Shown: positions 1-7,542, numbered from the stretch's first letter. The stretch is DNA of 9,585 bases from Eubacteriales bacterium (GCA_028691625.1 JAQUYZ010000036.1:1-9585), one strand, 5' to 3'. Numbers and translations are program-made. Notes: a model not told the origin generated them from the sequence alone.

Positions 1-383
1 GTGAAATAAGTCGCAAACGCCAAGGATTCTCCGGCCGTCGTTGCAACGATCGCTACAATATAATGCCATGCAGCAATGGACGCTGTCGGTTTGTTAAATG
101 CCCGACATGCATAATTGTACGTTCCTCCTGCGTACGGCAAGGCCCCGCCCATCTCTCCATACATCAGGCAAGGTAAAATCGTACCGATAAATGAAATCAA
201 AGTAGCAAGTAAAATACTTCCTCCGGTGAGGATTCCGGCACCTTGAGCTCCAACTGTAAAGATCCCGACCCCCACCACCAGCCCTACTGTAATCGTCGTA
301 GTTTCTCGTAGACCCAGTTTTCTCTGTAAAGTCAAACCTTCGTTATTGCCCGTTTGACCATGTATAGACAAATTCTCTTTCAT
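1..383 (-). CDS. APC-family amino acid permease, N-terminal part (runs off the left edge)
   Basis: Only the first 127 residues are in the window; the gene continues beyond position 1. After a polar leader of about 20 residues, the protein shows the first APC-superfamily helix with the glycine-rich TVGLVVGVGIFTVGAQGAG segment (residues about 32-50). A second hydrophobic helix ends in YGEMGGALPYAGGTYNYA, the hallmark region of amino acid/polyamine/organocation transporters, and a third helix begins near residue 106. The product is therefore an inner-membrane, cation-coupled permease for an amino acid or related compound; the substrate is not evident. The ATG at 383-381 is chosen because AAAGGGG lies 9 nt upstream. 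An in-frame ATG 9 bp earlier (392-390) directly abuts the ribosome binding site and is unlikely. It follows the FAD-subunit gene by 92 bp on the same strand, so it is probably the last visible gene of the same operon and may import the enzyme's substrate or a precursor. Confidence 0.85.
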   Translation of the reverse strand, partial: MKENLSIHGQTGNNEGLTLQRKLGLRETTTITVGLVVGVGIFTVGAQGAGILTGGSILLATLISFIGTILPCLMYGEMGGALPYAGGTYNYACRAFNKPTASIAAWHYIVAIVATTAGESLAFATYF

Positions 384-431
384 TCTATACATCCCCTTTA
401 ACCATTTAATGAAATCTTTTATTCATCTTAT

Positions 432-467
432 GGGAACCGGGGCACCATTATCCTGTGCCCCAGTCCC
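432..467 (-). other. Intercistronic hairpin between FAD subunit and permease genes
   Basis: A perfect 7-bp stem (GGGGCAC 439-445 with GTGCCCC 455-461, 9-nt loop) is flanked by a further 4-bp pairing (432-435 with 464-467). It lies just after the stop codon of the FAD subunit and about 35 bp before the permease ribosome binding site. Neither strand has a U-rich tail, so it does not look like an efficient intrinsic terminator. It may protect the 3' end of the upstream message or lower read-through into the permease. The structure is seen directly; the role is inferred. Confidence 0.45.
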
Positions 468-475
468 TGACAGAA

Positions 476-2845
476 TCAGCTGCAGGCAAGGATTGCCCTT
501 CTCACCAATGCTTTAGTTACCTGTATTTTATAGTAATTCTTATCCAGCGGCAATACTCCGCTGATCGCCAGGCGGGCTGCTGCCGCTGCAACTTCTTCGC
601 TGATCGCCTTTCCCTTCAGATACTCCTCTGCTTCTTTTGCTCTGATCGGAACAGGTGCAGCCGCTCCCAACGTGATGCGTGCTGCCGCAACCTTGCCATT
701 TTCGCTTGTGACTGCAATGGCCACAGATGCAAGAGGGAAATCAATCGCCTGCCGATGGCGGAATTTCAGATAGGTACTCTTCATGCCCGCATTTGCCGCC
801 GGCAGCTGAATCTCAGTCACGAGCTCATCCGGCTCCAGTACCGTTGACTTCAGTACTTTAACCGCAAAGAACTCTTCCGCGTCGATGACTCTTTTGGTGG
901 TCTTTATCTTCGCTCCCAAAGCAACCAATGCCGGCGCTGTATCGGACGGACAGGAAGCTACACAGCCGCAGTGAAAGCACCTTTTTGCTTCCTTCTTGAC
1001 TTGCTCCGGACTCAATCCAAGCGTGTCTTCCTTCTCCATGGTCCTTTCCTCAACAGGAAGCTCCGGCATTTCAATCCGTTTTGAGGGTTTCAGACAGGAG
1101 GGATCGAAGCCGGACAGGCTGCAGGTCTGCGCATTGGATTCCACTTCTTTTTTTCCGGTTCCGTTCACGAAGCGGTTGATTGCTTCGGCTGCCTTCCGTC
1201 CTGCAGCCGCTGCCTCAATCACAGTTGCCGGTCCGGTTACGGCATCTCCGCCTGCGTATAGCCCGGTAACGCTGGTTTGCTTGGTTTCCGGATGGACTTC
1301 GATTGCTTTTCCGCTGATTCCCAGTTCCTTCTCAATATAGCTCAGGTCAATCTGCTGCCCGACGGCCAGGATGATGCAGTCGGCTGCAATGATATCCTTG
1401 TCCGAAGGATCTGACTTGGGTTCAAACCGTCCCGATCCTTCATTATAGACGGTTGCACTCTTCACGACTTCCAATCCTGCAACCTTGCCTTTTGAAACGA
1501 TGACACGATTTGGTGCCCATGATGTTTTCAATTCAATGTTTTCAGCCAGCGCCTGTTCGACATCATCCTTGATTGCCGGCATCTCCTCCCGGGTCCTTCT
1601 ATAAACGATCGTGACTTGCTTTGCGCCAAGTCTGTGCGCAGTCATAGCTGCATCCACAGCCACGTTCCCTCCGCCGATCACGACGACCTGATCGCCGGGC
1701 TTCACCTTTTTACCCGATGCCACATCCTGCAGGAACTGCATTGCCGGCACTGTTTTATCTTCTCCGTCAAGATGAATGGAAGCTGCAGTCCATGCTCCGG
1801 TCGCTAAAAATACAGCCGCATATTCCTTTCTGATCTCAGCCAGCTTTTTCTGCGTGCCGATCTCGGTGCCGAGTACAAATTCTACTCCCATGCTTTCTAT
1901 TCCTTTGATTTGGGCATCCAGAACCTCATAGGGCAGCCGATATTCCGGGATCCCATATCGGAGCATTCCGCCGGCTTTCGGCATTTTGTCAAAGACACGA
2001 ACCGTATGACCTTGTTTTTTAAGATAGAAGGCTGCCGCAAGACCTGCAGGACCGGAGCCGATCACAGCAATTTTTTTACCGGTTGATGTCTCCGTTTTTG
2101 GAAGGAGCTCCGAAAAATGTTTCAGTATAAAATCCCCCACTGACCGTTCAATGGATCGGATTCCCACTTCTTCGTCAAGGCGGCCGCGGTTGCATTCCCC
2201 TTCACAGGTGTGGGGACATACTCTCCCCGTGATTGCTGCCAGAGGATTGGTCTGCAGCAATATTTTTGCCGCCTCCGGCATATTGTCTTCTCTGATTTTA
2301 CTCAAATACTCGGGGATGGCATTGCCGGCAGGGCAAGCTGTTTTACACGGAGTTATCTCCACCGGCATGGATCCGAAAATGGAATGGATTTCGTTATGTC
2401 CTGTAAGGGCATTGCAAAAATTACCGCCCTTCCGCAGACAGTGAAACTGATTATCCGCATTCCGGTAGTACCAGCAGCGAGGCTCCTGGCATATATTACC
2501 GCCGATTGTGCCGTTATTTCTGATCTGTGGGGAAGCTACCGTCGAAGCAGCTTGAGCCAGCACGCTGTATTGCTCTTTCAGCAATTGATGCTGCTCAATA
2601 TCGTGCAGCGTCGTCAACGCTCCGATAGCTACCCCATCTTTGTTTGATTTGATGTAGTCCCCGTCAGTGACTGAGCGCAGATTGACCACTAGCTCGGGGT
2701 ACTCACTGTAGATGTGATCCTTATATCCGTGTAGCAGGTCAGTTCCTCCGGCAATGACCGCTGTACGGCCATTGCTGTTTTTCAGGATACAGGCTGCCTG
2801 GTCAATTGATTTTGCATTGGTAAATTTGAAACGTGGAAAAGCCAT
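476..2845 (-). CDS. XDH-family FAD subunit with an embedded GltD/NfnB-like NADPH oxidoreductase module
   Basis: This is a flavin and Fe-S electron-transfer subunit of a molybdenum hydroxylase (789 residues; stand-alone XDH FAD subunits are about 290). Residues 1-158 are the N-lobe of the CO-dehydrogenase/XDH FAD domain (AGGTDLL 32-38, IRNNGTIGGN 108-117, then CWYYR and HSIFG). At about 159-622 lies a whole GltD-type module. It has an Fe-S domain (C167, C171, C210, C214, C218), an FAD Rossmann motif IGSGPAG near 260-272, an NADPH Rossmann motif VVVIGGGNVAVDAA near 387-400 with the arginines of YRRTREEMP, and the closing YAGGDAVTGP near 530. The XDH domain resumes at PSDTAPAL (633-640) and ends in the flavoprotein C-lobe (DFPLASVAIAV). 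A Cys cluster (C623, C626, C628, C632) marks the right seam. Start: the ATG at 2845 has GGTGA 5 nt upstream and follows the previous stop after 1 nt. An in-frame ATG at 2857 would add four residues but has no well-placed ribosome binding site. The protein likely links substrate oxidation to NADP(H). Confidence 0.9.
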   Translation of the reverse strand: MAFPRFKFTNAKSIDQAACILKNSNGRTAVIAGGTDLLHGYKDHIYSEYPELVVNLRSVTDGDYIKSNKDGVAIGALTTLHDIEQHQLLKEQYSVLAQAASTVASPQIRNNGTIGGNICQEPRCWYYRNADNQFHCLRKGGNFCNALTGHNEIHSIFGSMPVEITPCKTACPAGNAIPEYLSKIREDNMPEAAKILLQTNPLAAITGRVCPHTCEGECNRGRLDEEVGIRSIERSVGDFILKHFSELLPKTETSTGKKIAVIGSGPAGLAAAFYLKKQGHTVRVFDKMPKAGGMLRYGIPEYRLPYEVLDAQIKGIESMGVEFVLGTEIGTQKKLAEIRKEYAAVFLATGAWTAASIHLDGEDKTVPAMQFLQDVASGKKVKPGDQVVVIGGGNVAVDAAMTAHRLGAKQVTIVYRRTREEMPAIKDDVEQALAENIELKTSWAPNRVIVSKGKVAGLEVVKSATVYNEGSGRFEPKSDPSDKDIIAADCIILAVGQQIDLSYIEKELGISGKAIEVHPETKQTSVTGLYAGGDAVTGPATVIEAAAAGRKAAEAINRFVNGTGKKEVESNAQTCSLSGFDPSCLKPSKRIEMPELPVEERTMEKEDTLGLSPEQVKKEAKRCFHCGCVASCPSDTAPALVALGAKIKTTKRVIDAEEFFAVKVLKSTVLEPDELVTEIQLPAANAGMKSTYLKFRHRQAIDFPLASVAIAVTSENGKVAAARITLGAAAPVPIRAKEAEEYLKGKAISEEVAAAAARLAISGVLPLDKNYYKIQVTKALVRRAILACS

Positions 2846-2846
2846 T

Positions 2847-5228
2847 TCATTCACCATCCTTTCTCAACGCGTTTAGGATCTTGATTGGTGTGATAGGCGT
2901 TTCATTGATTCTGACACCTATTGCATTATATACTGCATTTGATATCGCTCTCGGCGTGCAGCAGGGAGTCCCTTCTCCCATGCCGCTGGCTCCGTAGATT
3001 CCGCGTCCTTTGTAGACCTCCATGAGAATCGGCTCCACATCCGGGAAGTCTGCCATCGTCGGGAAATGATAATCGATGAAATTAAAATTCAGCGGCGTAC
3101 AGGTCGCTTCGTCGTATATCATTTCTTCGTACAATGCTTCTGCCAGGCCTTGTACCTGACCGCCGACCAATTGCGCTTCTGCTCCGGGCGGGTACAAAAC
3201 CGTCCCGCCATCGCAGGCGATAGCAATCTGCAGGACTTTCACCTCTCCTGTCTCGGTATCCACTTCCACCTCTGCAAAGGTAGCCTGATACGCTGTACCA
3301 AAGTCTTCCATAGAAAGATCTCTGGCATAATAACCTGTTAACGGGGCAAGGGTATCTTCCGTGAAGATATCGATGGAATCAAAGTATTCTTTGATGGTCA
3401 TGCCGATTTCCGGCGAGTCCTTCACAAAGACACGGCCTTCCTCGATGTTCAGTTCCTCCGGACTTCTTTTCAGTCTCCGACCCAGCGCGGCCAGCAGCTT
3501 TCCCCTGAGTTCCAGGGCGCAATGATAAATCGACTCTGACAGGATATAGGAAACAGCACTGTCGGTCTGTACCTGATCCTTAAGACCCGTTTGGGTATCC
3601 TGAACCGAGATCCACTGCACATCTTCAGGCTTAACACCCAGCGTTTCCGCGCAGGCATGAACCGCACATGTATTCGATCCGGGACCGGTTTCAACCGTAG
3701 GCGCATCAAGGATGACCGTCCCGTCAGGATTGAGCTTGATCGTTACCTGTGTGGGCCCCCGGCGATACTCATGATTCTCGGTATGCCAGGTATTATTTAC
3801 GGCAAACCCCATCCCGCGCTTCTTCGTCCCCTCAAACCATTCTCCCCGGCCGGGCGCGTGGCGCCTTTCCCAGCCGATTTCCCCTGCAGCGGCACGGATA
3901 ATATCCTCCACACAGGGATTCGGTGCCGGAACATTGTGACAGGTTATATTTTTAATCGCCAGCTCAATGGGATCCATGTTCAACTTTTCGGCCAAATCAT
4001 CCATTGCCAGACCGAGGAAGTAATTCATCTGGATATTACCAATAGAACGCATGATGCTGGCAGGTATAATATTCGTATAGATTCCCTTGCCTGTCATCCG
4101 AAGATTTGGAATCCGGCCGGGAGAAAGTTCGGACCATTCCCGGGGCACAAATTTAATGGCAGCGACAGACAGATCGGCATAGGCACCCGTATTGCCGGTA
4201 TTTTCTATTTGGATCGCTGTGATCGTTCCGTCATTCTTTGCGCCGATCTTTACTTTGCCAATCATGCTTGTGCGCGTATCATGGAAGTGCTCCTTTCGCG
4301 ATTGCCGGTACCTGACCGGGCGGCGAAGCTTTTTGGCCATCAATGCGGTAACGATGAAGAAAGACTGTTCTCCCGAGTCTCCTCTTCCATGGCTGCCGCC
4401 TTCATAGGGGCTGATCGCACGAATTTGACTGAGCGGCACATCCAACATATCGTGAAAGTGCATACGGGTCTGGTCGGTAGCGTAAGAGTCGGACCAGATC
4501 GTTATCTTTTCATCCCTTCCCCAGTCAACCAGACAATTCCAATAGTCCAAGGCGCACTGCTGTGGGTTGCCGTAAAAGGATTCCGTCTCTGAAATGATAT
4601 CTGCTTCGGCAAAGCCTTTCACCACATCACCGCGGTCCACATACGTATCCGGTCCCGCAAATTCATAATACGGCATATAATTGTCATTCGGATTGACTTC
4701 CGGATGAATCAGGGGCGCTTCCGGCTTTAGTGCATCCTCCGTATTCACGAGAAAGGGCAGCACCTCCCATTCCACCTCCACCAGCTTGAGTGCTTCTTCC
4801 GCTGTCTCAACGGAATCGGCAGCAATTGCTACTCCCACTTCGTCGCCAAGCCAATGCGCGGTATCGCCTAATATTTTTCTGTCCAGGACTCCATGTGTCC
4901 AGCCGCGCCTTTGATCCTGTGTGGCAGTACCATCTGTCCAGGAGGCGGACGTCATTTTTATTTGAGCAACCTCCGGGTCGGAGTATCTTAAGATTCCTCT
5001 GACTCCGGGCAAAGCCTCGGCTTTGCCGGTGTCCACATTCCTGATCCTCGCATGAGGATAGGGACTCCTCAGGATCTTCATATAGACCATATCTGCAAAC
5101 TGACGTTTGAGGGTGATATCATCAGAAAATTTAGCCTGCCCGCTGGCCTTTTCATAGCCGTCTGATCGCGGCCTGTATTGGCCGATATACTTTCGCGGTA
5201 CCCGTGAAGTGAACTCATAGGTTTTCAT
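2847..5228 (-). CDS. Xanthine dehydrogenase family, molybdopterin-binding (catalytic) subunit
   Basis: This is the large catalytic subunit (793 residues, a normal length) that holds the molybdopterin cofactor and hydroxylates the substrate. The N-terminal aldehyde-oxidase/xanthine-dehydrogenase a/b hammerhead domain covers about residues 20-160 (RSDGYEKASGQAKF at 21-34, then ILRSPYPHARI). Mo-cofactor-binding stretches follow: YEGGSHGRGDSG (275-286), MRSIGNIQ (393-400), ETGPGSNTCAVHACAETLG (513-531) and GASGMGEGTPC (746-756). Glu752 in GMGEG matches the position of the catalytic base (GEPP in classical enzymes). The usual GGGFG loop reads GGSHG, which is unusual. The ATG at 5228 has GGAGGG 8 nt upstream and lies inside the last codons of the 2Fe-2S gene (14-bp overlap). 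The substrate is unknown: family members act on purines, N-heterocycles, aldehydes or aromatic CoA thioesters, and nothing here singles one out. No XdhC/MocA maturation gene is in the window. Confidence 0.92.
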   Translation of the reverse strand: MKTYEFTSRVPRKYIGQYRPRSDGYEKASGQAKFSDDITLKRQFADMVYMKILRSPYPHARIRNVDTGKAEALPGVRGILRYSDPEVAQIKMTSASWTDGTATQDQRRGWTHGVLDRKILGDTAHWLGDEVGVAIAADSVETAEEALKLVEVEWEVLPFLVNTEDALKPEAPLIHPEVNPNDNYMPYYEFAGPDTYVDRGDVVKGFAEADIISETESFYGNPQQCALDYWNCLVDWGRDEKITIWSDSYATDQTRMHFHDMLDVPLSQIRAISPYEGGSHGRGDSGEQSFFIVTALMAKKLRRPVRYRQSRKEHFHDTRTSMIGKVKIGAKNDGTITAIQIENTGNTGAYADLSVAAIKFVPREWSELSPGRIPNLRMTGKGIYTNIIPASIMRSIGNIQMNYFLGLAMDDLAEKLNMDPIELAIKNITCHNVPAPNPCVEDIIRAAAGEIGWERRHAPGRGEWFEGTKKRGMGFAVNNTWHTENHEYRRGPTQVTIKLNPDGTVILDAPTVETGPGSNTCAVHACAETLGVKPEDVQWISVQDTQTGLKDQVQTDSAVSYILSESIYHCALELRGKLLAALGRRLKRSPEELNIEEGRVFVKDSPEIGMTIKEYFDSIDIFTEDTLAPLTGYYARDLSMEDFGTAYQATFAEVEVDTETGEVKVLQIAIACDGGTVLYPPGAEAQLVGGQVQGLAEALYEEMIYDEATCTPLNFNFIDYHFPTMADFPDVEPILMEVYKGRGIYGASGMGEGTPCCTPRAISNAVYNAIGVRINETPITPIKILNALRKDGE
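2851..2855 (-). promoter_or_regulatory. Ribosome binding site deciding the start of the FAD-subunit gene
   Basis: On the minus strand GGTGA lies 5 nt before the ATG at 2845 and can pair with the anti-Shine-Dalgarno sequence. It lies inside the end of the molybdopterin-subunit gene, next to that gene's TGA at 2849-2847. This favours translational coupling and the shorter start over the ATG at 2857, which directly abuts AAAGG. Confidence 0.6.
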
Positions 5229-5802
5229 CTTTTGAGCCCTCCTCGCACTTCATATTCTCTGCAGCATGCATGACCGCCCTCAGCACTGCCGGATAGGTTC
5301 CGCATCGGCATAAATTTCCCGAAAGAGCATGCTTGGCCTCCTCCACTGTGGGGTCCGGATTTTCATTCAGCAGGCCTTTTGCTGACATGACAAAACCCGG
5401 TGTGCAGTAACCGCATTGCATTGCGGTGCCATAGCCCGGCTCGCATTGGTCGGCAAAAGCCTTCAGTACCGGGTCATTCTTTGCAAGTCCTTCAATCGTC
5501 GTCACCTCGTGACCGTCCATTGAAAGCGCAATGGTCATACAGGAAAGCGTAGACTTTCCGTCAACCAGCACGGTGCAGGCGCCGCATTCTCCGGTGTCGC
5601 AGGATACCTTTGTACCTGTTAAGCCCATTTTTTCCCTTAACAGATGTGACAGGGTGTGCTGCGGCTCAATGTCCACTCCCACTCGAAATTCGTGCCAGTC
5701 ACCATTGATTTTAATTCTCACCTTATCGTCAACTGCTTCCAACGGTGGAATGCTGTTGGACTCAACACTGCCTGTGAGAACCGATTTCTGTTTCTCCATC
5801 AT
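5215..5802 (-). CDS. 2Fe-2S subunit of XDH-family molybdenum hydroxylase
   Basis: This is the small electron-transfer subunit (195 residues; typical length about 155-170, here with a polar N-terminal extension of about 25 residues). The plant-ferredoxin-type domain has ligands C68, C73, C76 and C88 in CDTGECGACTV and LSC. The C-terminal four-helix domain carries the second 2Fe-2S cluster with C130, C133, C165 and C167 in CGYCTPG and LCRCGTYP. All eight cysteines are present, so both clusters should be intact and pass electrons from the Mo centre to the FAD subunit. The ATG at 5802 has AAAGGAG 6 nt upstream; a second ATG one codon on is equally in frame. It is the first gene of the operon, about 54 bp downstream of a sigma-54 promoter, and overlaps the catalytic-subunit gene by 14 bp. 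Confidence 0.95.
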   Translation of the reverse strand: MMEKQKSVLTGSVESNSIPPLEAVDDKVRIKINGDWHEFRVGVDIEPQHTLSHLLREKMGLTGTKVSCDTGECGACTVLVDGKSTLSCMTIALSMDGHEVTTIEGLAKNDPVLKAFADQCEPGYGTAMQCGYCTPGFVMSAKGLLNENPDPTVEEAKHALSGNLCRCGTYPAVLRAVMHAAENMKCEEGSKDENL

Positions 5803-5855
5803 TTACTGCTCCTTTCACAAGGTATTTTGTGAACTAAATATCGTTAATTCTTAAG

Positions 5856-5871
5856 AGCAATAAACGTGCCA
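5856..5871 (-). promoter_or_regulatory. Sigma-54 (-24/-12) promoter for the molybdenum-hydroxylase operon
   Basis: On the minus strand the bases read TGGCACGTTTATTGCT. This matches the sigma-54 consensus TGGCACG-N4-TTGCW at every defined position, with the invariant GG and GC correctly spaced. Transcription would start near 5844, leaving a leader of about 42 nt before the ATG at 5802. The adjacent upstream gene encodes a sigma-54-dependent activator, which makes a functional promoter very likely. Confidence 0.85.
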
Positions 5872-5941
5872 ATGACAAATTTGATCCGAAATTCATTGCA
5901 AATAGTGCATGTTTGCCGATAAGCAAGGAGCGGCAATCAAA

Positions 5942-5971
5942 TAGAGACTTCGCAAGTATGCGAAGTCTCTA
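5942..5971 (-). terminator. Perfect 13-bp palindrome: probable terminator of the regulator gene, or activator site
   Basis: Arms 5942-5954 and 5959-5971 pair perfectly around a 4-nt loop. Read on the minus strand, the stem is followed by TTTGATT, a weak U-rich tail. It lies 123 bp past the regulator's stop codon and would separate the constitutive regulator transcript from the sigma-54 operon. Its centre is also about 110 bp upstream of the predicted sigma-54 start site, a normal distance for an activator binding site, so an enhancer role is the alternative. Confidence 0.5.
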
Positions 5972-6093
5972 GGGCAATATCCTGAATATTCAAACAAATA
6001 TGCTTGTAGAACCGTTGCAGTTCCGCTGATTTTCCGGTTGTTTCTCAATTAAGAGAATGATTTGTCATTGTTAGGAACAATATATTTCCATTT

Positions 6094-7536
6094 TTAATTT
6101 ATTTTGTATTTTTCCATTTTGCGATAAAGAGTGGATAAGCTGATTTTCAGTTCTTCGGCAACCCGCATCTTCACCTCTAAGGATGCGTCCTGCGGCACAT
6201 AGCCGGCAAGGAGACTTTTCTCATATTCCGCCAGTCTTTCCTCCAGGCTCAAACCCGGCGTGAAGGAAATGTTTTCCTTCGCAATCAGATACCTGGGCAT
6301 TTCCTCAAAGCCTACCGCACTTCCCTTTGCCATATTCGCCAGATACTCTGCGACATTTTCCAACTGGCGAACGTTTCCGGGCCAATCGTAATTTACAAAC
6401 CATTGAAGCAGCCTTGGATCGACCTCGAAAATCTCTTTCCCAAGGCTTTGCGCATATTTTGTAAGGAAATGCCAAAGATATAACTCGATATCCTCTCTTC
6501 TTTCCCGCAAGGCCGGAATCGTAAGGGGAATCACATTCAGTCTGTAGTATAAATCTGCACGGAACAATCCATCCTGTACCATGCTCTCCAAGTCCCGATT
6601 GGTAGCGGTGATCACGCGCACATCGATGGAAACCGGGGCTTTCCCCCCGACTCTGTCTACCGTTCTTTCCTGAATCACACGCAGAATCTTAGGCTGAAGC
6701 GATAAAGGCAAATCTCCGATCTCATCTAAAAATATGGTGCCATGATCGGCCAGCTCAAACTTCCCCGGTTTTCCTTCTTTATTGGCACCTGTGAAGGCGC
6801 CTCCTTCGTAACCAAAGAGCTCGCTTTCTAGAAGATTTTCCGGAATGGATGGGCAATTCACAACAATAAACGGCTGCCCGCCTCGATTGCTGGCTTTGTG
6901 AATGGCTCTGGCAAGAAGTTCTTTTCCCGTCCCGCTCTCTCCCCGAATCAAGATCGTTGAGATGCCCGGCGCTACCTGCATCGCCTCTTGCACTAAATGA
7001 TGAAACGCCTCTGATTGGCCGATCATCGCTCCAAAGGTATTGTTCTGACCATTGATGGCTGCCATGGCTTCCTGCACTTGATGCTGAAGCCTTTGGTTTG
7101 TCTCCACCAACATCAGCTTGCTTCCCAGCAGGCTGCTCATATGGGACAGAAAGCTCTTCAGCTTTGCAGACGAAGCAACGATCCTTTCCTTCTGCTCTGC
7201 AGTAAACGCAATAATACCAATCACGCCAACCGGCACGTCACGATAGAAAATCGGAAAACCTATTGATGCCAATTCCAAACACTCATTGCGGAGAATACAG
7301 TTGAGGCAATAGGGATTTTTGTCATGTTCATAGATCATGCCCGGCTCACCCTTCTCTAAAATATGACAGTACAGAGAATCTCGTGGAACAGACTCCCCGA
7401 GCATAGATTTGTAGTGCCCGGTTCCGCCTATCCTTATGTAGTCTTCATCTACGATCTCGACCTCGACCTCCAATACTTGGGCAATGGCTTCGACATAGTC
7501 CTGGACAAAAGACTGGATTTGAGATATCCTGGTCAA
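6094..7536 (-). CDS. Sigma-54-dependent transcriptional activator with cysteine-bearing GAF-like sensor
   Basis: This is a bacterial enhancer-binding protein of 480 residues. The N-terminal sensor (about 1-145) ends in the GAF-like pattern IGFPIFYRDVPVGVIGIIAF and carries a C77-x2-C80-x5-C86 motif that could bind metal or sense redox state. The AAA+ domain (about 175-410) has Walker A GESGTGKE (199-206), the sigma-54 contact loop GAFTGA (246-251), Walker B FLDE (269-272), the RADLYYRLNV sensor/arginine-finger region and WPGNVRQLEN (385-394). The C-terminal Fis-type helix-turn-helix (about 452-480) ends in LSTLYRKMEKYKI. There is no receiver domain, so it probably senses a ligand or redox state directly. 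The TTG at 7536 is chosen because GGAGGGGAGGG ends 6 nt before it. The open frame extends to a TTG at 7572, but that would put this ribosome binding site inside the gene. It lies directly upstream of, and in the same direction as, the sigma-54-controlled operon it most likely activates. Confidence 0.93.
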   Translation of the reverse strand: MTRISQIQSFVQDYVEAIAQVLEVEVEIVDEDYIRIGGTGHYKSMLGESVPRDSLYCHILEKGEPGMIYEHDKNPYCLNCILRNECLELASIGFPIFYRDVPVGVIGIIAFTAEQKERIVASSAKLKSFLSHMSSLLGSKLMLVETNQRLQHQVQEAMAAINGQNNTFGAMIGQSEAFHHLVQEAMQVAPGISTILIRGESGTGKELLARAIHKASNRGGQPFIVVNCPSIPENLLESELFGYEGGAFTGANKEGKPGKFELADHGTIFLDEIGDLPLSLQPKILRVIQERTVDRVGGKAPVSIDVRVITATNRDLESMVQDGLFRADLYYRLNVIPLTIPALRERREDIELYLWHFLTKYAQSLGKEIFEVDPRLLQWFVNYDWPGNVRQLENVAEYLANMAKGSAVGFEEMPRYLIAKENISFTPGLSLEERLAEYEKSLLAGYVPQDASLEVKMRVAEELKISLSTLYRKMEKYKIN

Positions 7537-7542
7537 CGGCTT

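Noticed and set aside
3591..4592. A 333-codon open frame on the plus strand inside the molybdopterin-subunit gene
   Set aside because: It is antisense to a clear full-length catalytic subunit, shows no recognisable domain, and has the low-complexity composition of a shadow frame.
5913..5936. TTGCCG-N12-CGGCAA dyad upstream of the sigma-54 promoter
   Set aside because: The half-sites are short and the region has several such dyads; it cannot be separated from chance without footprinting or comparison, though it could be an activator site.
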